Source: a virus
IMG/VR virus record: IMGVR_UViG_3300042923_000582
Location: 1-41,525 of that record
DNA: 41,525 nt
Reading direction: 5' to 3' (one strand)
Position numbers and translations under genes: made by a program. Positions 37,020-41,525 of the stretch are shown here, one piece after another. Within the stretch, counting starts at the first letter, position 1, and each line of letters begins with the position of its first letter. The notes under the pieces are model-generated. The model did no database searches and was not told the origin of the DNA. It saw only the letters and a list, made by a program, of their open reading frames with translations.

Positions 37020-37967
37020 ATGGAGTTATGGCAATTAAGGCAAAGGCAGAGCAATCCATTAGAAGTGAAAGAAGTAATATCAGAATTACGAATAAGGCAA
37101 TGGTATGAAGCGAACGAAGGCAATGTTTATGTGAGTTTCTCAGGGGGCAAAGATAGTACGGTTTTACTTGATTTAGTATGGTCTATATATCCTCATGTGC
37201 CAGCAGTTTTCATTGACACAGGGCTTGAATATCCAGAAATAAGGGATTTTGTTAAAACCTTCGGGGATAAAGTGAAATGGTTGAAACCCAAAATGCATTT
37301 CAAAGAAGTAATAAAAAAATATGGATATCCTGTTATCAGTAAAGAACAATCATTTCGCATAAGGAAATTAAGAAACCAAAATCTTACTGAAAAGTACAGA
37401 ACAGCACAGCTTGAGAAACTAGGCAAGTGGAAAACATTATTAGCTGCTCCGTTTGAGTGTTCAGAACAATGCTGTAATGCAATTAAGAAAAAGGCGTTCA
37501 AAGAATACGAAAAGAAAACTGGAAATAAGCCAATTATAGGCATGATGGCAGCAGAAAGTAGTTATAGAGAACAGCAATACCTTGAAACAGGTTGCAATGC
37601 TTTTAATCTTGGTAGACCGCAGAGCCAACCAATAGCCTTTTGGACTGAAAAAGATATATGGGATTATCTAAACACCTATAAAATTCCTTATAGTAAAATT
37701 TACGATATGGGAGAAACAAGAACAGGTTGTATGTTCTGCATGTTTGGCGTTCACCTAGAAAAAGAACCTAACAGATTTCAACGAATGGCAACAACACACC
37801 CACAGTTATATGATTACTGCTTCAAGGAGTTAGAAGAAGGTGGACTTGGTTTAGGGCATGTACTCGATTATATTAATGTCCCATACAGAATTTATGAAGG
37901 AAAGTTTTTAAGCGAATACAGAAAGGTTAACGGAAAGTATCAAGAACAGTTAAAAATGATAATTTGA
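37020..37967 (+). CDS. PAPS reductase-family (PP-loop) protein
   Basis: This is a 315-residue protein. The PP-loop SFSGGKDSTVLLDL (about residues 40-53) binds ATP or PAPS, and FIDTGLEYPEI (about 66-76) and a CMFCMFG Cys cluster (about 239-245) complete the pattern. Phage members of this family are related to DndC and to sulfate reductases. The cluster could hold iron-sulfur. With two C5-methyltransferase-like genes nearby, a role in modifying DNA is possible; no dndB, dndD or dndE is present. A different sulfur or nucleotide use is equally open. Confidence 0.8.
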   Translation: MELWQLRQRQSNPLEVKEVISELRIRQWYEANEGNVYVSFSGGKDSTVLLDLVWSIYPHVPAVFIDTGLEYPEIRDFVKTFGDKVKWLKPKMHFKEVIKKYGYPVISKEQSFRIRKLRNQNLTEKYRTAQLEKLGKWKTLLAAPFECSEQCCNAIKKKAFKEYEKKTGNKPIIGMMAAESSYREQQYLETGCNAFNLGRPQSQPIAFWTEKDIWDYLNTYKIPYSKIYDMGETRTGCMFCMFGVHLEKEPNRFQRMATTHPQLYDYCFKELEEGGLGLGHVLDYINVPYRIYEGKFLSEYRKVNGKYQEQLKMII

Positions 37968-38005
37968 TGTTACACAGTTCAAGCACTTAATGTAGGAGGG
38001 ATAAC

Positions 38006-38167
38006 ATGGAAGAACCAAGATGCATCAATTGCGAATACCACTCCTGCACAAATGATAATCAACTTATAAGGCACAGATGTAGAAGAAAAGAATATCCACT
38101 AGAACAGTTTGAATACATACGCACTAGTCCTGAATGGTGTCCTAAACGATATAGAGTGTTTTGGTAG
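38006..38167 (+). CDS. 53-residue Cys-rich protein
   Basis: CINCEYHSC, then HRCRRKE and a C-terminal WCPKRY, gives five Cys and His suitable for zinc. GGAGGGATAAC precedes the ATG. Similar small proteins recur through this operon. Function is unknown. Confidence 0.65.
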   Translation: MEEPRCINCEYHSCTNDNQLIRHRCRRKEYPLEQFEYIRTSPEWCPKRYRVFW

Positions 38168-38176
38168 GAGGTCAAT

Positions 38177-38269
38177 ATGTGCAAACATGAACCGGATAAG
38201 TTAGATAGAGGATGTATCAAAAGCACAAGATGCATCAAATGCGGAGTAAAGATAAAGGTTAAAAAGTGA
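38177..38269 (+). CDS. 30-residue zinc-knuckle peptide
   Basis: MCKHEPDKLDRGCIKSTRCI, then KCGVKIKVKK: CxH and CxxC pairs and a basic tail. GGAGGTCAAT precedes the ATG. It is short, but the strong ribosome site and the Cys pattern support it. Confidence 0.55.
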   Translation: MCKHEPDKLDRGCIKSTRCIKCGVKIKVKK

Positions 38270-38278
38270 GGTGATTAG

Positions 38279-39127
38279 ATGTCAGAGGTCAAATGGATAA
38301 AGATTGTAACAGACATATTCGACGATGAAAAAATACTTTTAATAGAAAGTATGCCGGAATCAGATGCAGTAATCGTGATATGGTTTAAACTTCTTTGCCT
38401 AGCTGGAAAGAACAATAACAAAGGGGTATTTACTCTAAATGAACGGATAGCTTACACAGATGAAATGATAGCAACTATATTTAGAAGACCTTTAAATGTA
38501 GTAAGAATGGCACTTAAGATATTTGAACAATATGGAATGATTGAGATTATTAACGGAGTAATTACCATACCTAATTGGGGCAAACATCAAACCTTAGATC
38601 AAATTGAAAATCGTAGAAACTACCAAAGAGAGTATATGCAAGGCAAAAGAGCAGAACAAAAGTTGTTAGCAGAGTGTAAACCTAACAGTAAACCTAACGT
38701 TAGTCCTATAGAAAAAGAAGTAGAAGAAGATAAGAATAAGAAAAAGAATATATATAGCGATTTTACTTCTAATACTGATTTGCTCCAAACATTGAATGAT
38801 TTTGAAAAAATGCGCAATTCACTAAAGAACGGAAAAATGACAGATAAAGCTAGACAAATGATGTTAACAGAATTAAGCAAGTTGGCTAATGCAGATGAAA
38901 CTAAAATAAAAATACTAGAGCAATCAATCTTTAATAATTGGAAAGGAGTATTTCCATTAAAAGAACCATCAAAAGCAATATCTAATCAGAAAAAGACCTT
39001 CGACAACTTCAACGGAAGGAAATACGAAACTGATTATGGAGATCAATTTGTAGAGAAACCAATACCTATACAAGACGATGATATTAAAAAAGCTTTAGAG
39101 GAAATGAGAGCAGCAACTTCGTTATAG
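38279..39127 (+). CDS. replisome organizer (phage replication initiator)
   Basis: This is a 282-residue protein. The N-terminal 120 residues (VKWIKIVTDIFDDEKILLIE, then IWFKLLCLAGKNN, GVITIPNWGKHQTLDQIE) match the phage replisome-organizer N-terminal domain, a winged helix that binds the origin. The C-terminal region is helical and may load the host helicase; no separate helicase loader is visible. It is distinct from the plasmid Rep at 30709, so the element has one initiator for lytic growth and one for maintenance. A short repeated TAAACCTAAC near 38677-38700 could be part of an origin. Confidence 0.85.
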   Translation: MSEVKWIKIVTDIFDDEKILLIESMPESDAVIVIWFKLLCLAGKNNNKGVFTLNERIAYTDEMIATIFRRPLNVVRMALKIFEQYGMIEIINGVITIPNWGKHQTLDQIENRRNYQREYMQGKRAEQKLLAECKPNSKPNVSPIEKEVEEDKNKKKNIYSDFTSNTDLLQTLNDFEKMRNSLKNGKMTDKARQMMLTELSKLANADETKIKILEQSIFNNWKGVFPLKEPSKAISNQKKTFDNFNGRKYETDYGDQFVEKPIPIQDDDIKKALEEMRAATSL

Positions 39128-39196
39128 TGAAAAACCCTAGACCTTCTCATTATCTAATATAGCCAAATAAAAGATTCTTATACATACGAGGTGACT

Positions 39197-39355
39197 ATGA
39201 GAATAGATGAAAAAGTATATCAATCATACAGAGACTTTATACGTGACCATTGCCCTACAATTAAACGCTGTAAGCATTGCAAACATTATAAAGGCAAGTG
39301 TACACATGAAAGTCATCCAGTAAAGCCACTGTTTGAGCAAGGTGAACCAATTTAA
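39197..39355 (+). CDS. 52-residue Cys/His-rich protein
   Basis: DHCPTIKRCKHCKHYKGKCTH holds four Cys and several His in a likely zinc knuckle. GAGGTGACT precedes the ATG. No family is recognised. It follows a 69-base gap after the replisome organizer in which I see no special element. Confidence 0.65.
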   Translation: MRIDEKVYQSYRDFIRDHCPTIKRCKHCKHYKGKCTHESHPVKPLFEQGEPI

Positions 39356-39373
39356 TTATAGGAGGGTTAATCA

Positions 39374-39733
39374 ATGGATTATGAAATAAGAAATGTCTAT
39401 CGAGAAGCAATAGAACCAAGTGAATGTATACCTAGAAAAATGACCGACGAAGAACGGCTTAGATATGGCAAACCTAGACCAAACAGTAATGAACCATATT
39501 GGATATTAAAGAATCCTGCAAAATGCAAGGAATATCAAAATACATACGGCTTATCAGATGAACATATGGCAGATTTAAAACAATGTATGGCACAAAAAGG
39601 ATATGAAAATCAACTATATGCAAAGGTAGAAAATAGGAAAGCAATTAAAGAACTAGCAACAGCAACTTATAAAACACATAACCAAGCAGAGTTTGAAGCA
39701 GAGATTATACCAATGGGGCCGATAATACAATGA
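39374..39733 (+). CDS. early protein of unknown function
   Basis: This 119-residue protein is rich in Glu, Lys, Tyr and Pro (IPRKMTDEERLRYGKPRPNS), with a helical second half. GGAGGGTTAATCA precedes the ATG. Its TGA overlaps the next ATG (ATGA), so it is coupled to the methyltransferase-like gene. Confidence 0.65.
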   Translation: MDYEIRNVYREAIEPSECIPRKMTDEERLRYGKPRPNSNEPYWILKNPAKCKEYQNTYGLSDEHMADLKQCMAQKGYENQLYAKVENRKAIKELATATYKTHNQAEFEAEIIPMGPIIQ

Positions 39734-40344
39734 ACAATGTGAAGTCGCTGGATAACAGCCAAAAGATAATTTTAGATTTATGCGGCGGTACTGGGAGTTG
39801 GTCAAAGCCTTATAAAGAAGCTGGATATGATGTAAGAGTTGTCACCCTTCCAGAACATGATGTTTTGACATATGAGCCGCCAACAAATACATACGGAATA
39901 TTTGCAGCACCACCTTGCACAATGTTTAGTTTGGCAAGAACTACAGCAAAAACTCCTAGAGATTTCAAACAAGGTTTAGAGATAGTTGAAGCTTGCGAAA
40001 AGATTATAAGGCAATGCAGAATTAATGGCGGCTTGAAGTTTTGGGCATTAGAAAATCCTGTAGGCTATTTAAGACAGTTTTTAGGCAAGCCGTACCTGAC
40101 CTATCAGCCTAATGAATACGGAGATAATTACACTAAAAAAACTGATATATGGGGATATTTCAATCTGCCAGTTAAATGCAAAAGAGAATTGACAGCAGAA
40201 GAAATAGCGAAGTGTTCAGTAAACAACAGAGATTTACCACAATTGCCGGAAGGATATAGACCGCCAGACGGCAACTTACAAGCAGCAAGAAGGGCAATGA
40301 CCTCACAAGGTTTTGCACAAGCATTTTTCAAAGCTAATCAATAA
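39730..40344 (+). CDS. C5-methyltransferase-like protein (Rossmann MTase)
   Basis: This is a 204-residue protein. LDLCGGTGSWSKPYKEAGYD (about residues 14-33) is motif I for SAM binding. AAPPCTMFSLAR (about 58-69) resembles the Pro-Cys catalytic motif IV, and WALENPVGYLRQ (about 106-117) resembles motif VI. The enzyme lacks a large target-recognition domain and the motif VIII/IX block of normal DNA methyltransferases. It may modify DNA, nucleotides or another substrate. It is coupled to the preceding gene and upstream of ssb. Confidence 0.75.
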   Translation: MNNVKSLDNSQKIILDLCGGTGSWSKPYKEAGYDVRVVTLPEHDVLTYEPPTNTYGIFAAPPCTMFSLARTTAKTPRDFKQGLEIVEACEKIIRQCRINGGLKFWALENPVGYLRQFLGKPYLTYQPNEYGDNYTKKTDIWGYFNLPVKCKRELTAEEIAKCSVNNRDLPQLPEGYRPPDGNLQAARRAMTSQGFAQAFFKANQ

Positions 40345-40362
40345 ATTTAAGGAGGGCAAACA

Positions 40363-40752
40363 ATGAATAAATCAATTTTAGTAGGTAGGTTAGTTAAGGA
40401 CCCGGAAATCAGATACACAGCCAACAACCAAAAGGCAGTAGCAAAATTCACAATAGCAGTAAATAGACTATTCAAACAAGAAGGTCAGCCTGATGCAGAT
40501 TTTCTACCAATCGTAGTATGGGGTAAGCCAGCAGAGAATTGCGGTAAATACATCGCAAAAGGTAGCTTGGTTAGTGTAGCAGGAAGAATTGCAACACGCA
40601 GCTGGGATGATAACGATGGTAAAAGACACTTTGCAACAGAGGTTATAGCTGATGAAGTTGAATTCCTCGATAAGAAGGGTGAAGTGAAGCAAGAAAGCCA
40701 AGACAGTAATAATTTTAAACCTGCGGAGGAAGAAGATGACTTGCCATTCTAA
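40363..40752 (+). CDS. ssb: single-stranded DNA-binding protein
   Basis: This 129-residue OB-fold protein begins MNKSILVGRLVKDPEIRYTA and contains KFTIAVNRLF, FLPIVVWGKPAEN and VSVAGRIATRSW. The acidic tail ends EEEDDLPF, the tip that docks partner proteins. Residues 1-105 form the OB domain. It protects single strands in phage replication and ERF recombination. GGAGGGCAAACA precedes the ATG. Confidence 0.95.
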   Translation: MNKSILVGRLVKDPEIRYTANNQKAVAKFTIAVNRLFKQEGQPDADFLPIVVWGKPAENCGKYIAKGSLVSVAGRIATRSWDDNDGKRHFATEVIADEVEFLDKKGEVKQESQDSNNFKPAEEEDDLPF

Positions 40753-40873
40753 TCTAAAACTAGAATTTGCCAAATATGCAGCAGAATTATACTTTGAAAA
40801 GCCTGAGATAACAGCAAGAGAAGCTATAGAAAAGGCTGTAAAAAAATATAAGGGGGATAAGGAAGATGCCTAA
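40736..40873 (+). CDS. 45-residue helical protein
   Basis: MTCHSNLKLEFAKYAAELYF and then a basic helix. It starts inside the end of ssb in another frame (overlap 17 bases) with GGAGGAAG upstream, a common way to couple. Function is unknown. Confidence 0.55.
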   Translation: MTCHSNLKLEFAKYAAELYFEKPEITAREAIEKAVKKYKGDKEDA

Positions 40874-40997
40874 TTCAAGATGCACACTTAATGGCGAGTG
40901 TAATTCAGAGGGCGAATGTGGTGATTGTGATTTTCTCTATAGAGAGGAATTGGACACTATCACAGTGAAAGAGGGGGAAGAAAAATGCAAGGTGTAA
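40866..40997 (+). CDS. 43-residue Cys-rich acidic peptide
   Basis: The pattern CTLNGECNSEGECGDCDF gives a dense run of four Cys at about residues 6-21, then Glu-rich residues and a final Cys. It overlaps the previous gene by 8 bases and the kinase gene by 13. The Cys-x5-Cys-x5-Cys-x2-Cys spacing suggests a metal site. Confidence 0.6.
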   Translation: MPNSRCTLNGECNSEGECGDCDFLYREELDTITVKEGEEKCKV

Positions 40998-41515
40998 TTA
41001 TATTCGGTCAAATGGGTTCCGGTAAAGACACAGTTGCAGATATGCTCAGAGAATATGGATATACAACGGCAAAGATTGGTAAATACATACGAGAGAACGT
41101 TGATAAATACAATTATGCTTTTGAAAACAAAAGACCTTTATATCAGCAGTATGGACAAATGTGCAGACGATTGTTCGGCGACAATGTTTGGAATGAAGCA
41201 CTTGAAAATGACTTAATAACAGAGGTTGCAAAATACAAAATAGGCTACTTTGCAATAGCTGACGGAAGGCAATTGAACGAGTTTGAATATTGGAAAAGCA
41301 GAGGATTTTTAACAGTAGGTATATTAGCAGATGCAAACATAAGAGATAAAAGGCTTATAGAGCGTGATGGAATAAGTCAAAAGCAATACTTCAATCATCA
41401 AACGGAAATTGAAGCAATGGAATGTATTCAAAGGTGCAGTTACATAGTCAATAACAACGAATCCTTTGAGTTTTTAAAAGCACAAATAGATATGATCGTT
41501 AAAATGATTGATTAG
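40985..41515 (+). CDS. deoxynucleoside monophosphate kinase
   Basis: This is a 176-residue P-loop kinase. GQMGSGKDT (residues 8-16) is Walker A. The rest (a GYFAIADGRQLNEFEYWKSR segment and IRDKRLIERDG with the lid Arg residues) fits phage dNMP kinases. It phosphorylates dNMPs to dNDPs for replication, complementing the dCMP deaminase encoded about 1.3 kb after the join. GAGGGGGAAGAAAA precedes the ATG. The gene runs through the contig junction. Confidence 0.85.
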   Translation: MQGVIIFGQMGSGKDTVADMLREYGYTTAKIGKYIRENVDKYNYAFENKRPLYQQYGQMCRRLFGDNVWNEALENDLITEVAKYKIGYFAIADGRQLNEFEYWKSRGFLTVGILADANIRDKRLIERDGISQKQYFNHQTEIEAMECIQRCSYIVNNNESFEFLKAQIDMIVKMID

Positions 41516-41525
41516 GGGGTTGGAT
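41403..41525. repeat. terminal direct repeat, right copy (circular overlap)
   Basis: These bases are identical to 1-123. The left copy is followed by the ATG at 125, showing what comes next on the circle. Confidence 0.93.

Noticed and set aside
1-41402. tRNA genes, integrase and att sites
   Set aside because: I looked for tRNA-like arms, tyrosine and serine recombinase motifs and long direct repeats other than the end overlap and saw none; a dedicated tRNA search could not be run.

Overview
The window is the complete genome of a temperate phage-plasmid. Its last 123 bases (41403-41525) repeat its first 123 exactly, and the dNMP kinase gene that ends at 41515 reappears as a 3' fragment at 1-113, so the contig closes into a circle of about 41,402 bp. 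The host is very probably a low-GC Firmicute, most likely a Clostridia member. The supporting signs are AT-rich DNA, strong GGAGG ribosome sites, sigma-A-type promoters, a Gram-positive LexA-type box (GAAC-N4-GTTC), and families such as YopX, ERF, DUF1351, replisome organizer and a RinA/ArpU-like late regulator. There are no tRNA or rRNA genes and no CRISPR array.

Layout. (a) 34208-41515 and across the join to 3060: early, rightward genes for recombination (ERF, RuvC-like), replication (replisome organizer, SSB), nucleotide metabolism (dNMP kinase, dCMP deaminase) and DNA modification (C5-methyltransferase-like genes, a PAPS-reductase-family protein), with many tiny Cys-rich proteins between them. 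(b) 3071-3745: late regulator, candidate activated late promoter, leader terminator and a structured leader. (c) 3772-25127: late operon with terminase, portal, scaffold, capsid, tail nozzle, collagen-like and beta-helix fibres, two large internal/ejection-type proteins, holin and glucosaminidase. No tape-measure or sheath gene is visible, so the virion should be short-tailed (podovirus-like). Hairpin terminators punctuate this operon. (d) 25148-25860: a neuD-like sugar O-acetyltransferase cargo gene with its own promoter and terminator. (e) 25861-28358: a plasmid transfer-like pair, a VirD4/HerA-type ATPase and a replication-relaxation-family protein, behind a 270-bp structured non-coding stretch. 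(f) 28377-31783, leftward: plasmid maintenance (RHH partner, ParA, Rep, small XRE protein). (g) 31888-33275, rightward: MazF-like protein, helical-repeat protein and a secreted peptide with three WDDTDPRG repeats. (h) 33272-34207: immunity region with a LexA-boxed Cys-rich gene, a CI-like repressor and a Cro-like gene.

How it fits together. No integrase is present. Rep, ParA and an RHH protein argue for an extrachromosomal circular prophage. Copy number looks controlled by an antisense RNA plus an attenuator that also hides the rep ribosome site, and iterons inside rep are a candidate origin. The CI-like repressor has no peptidase domain, and the small gene beside it carries a LexA box, so an SOS-induced antirepressor is a reasonable guess for induction.

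The most unusual system is the three-gene operon at 31940-33243. It has the logic of arbitrium-like peptide communication (helical-repeat protein followed by an exported peptide), but a MazF-type RNase stands where an HTH regulator would be expected. Functions are inferred from sequence motifs read by eye; no database search was run.
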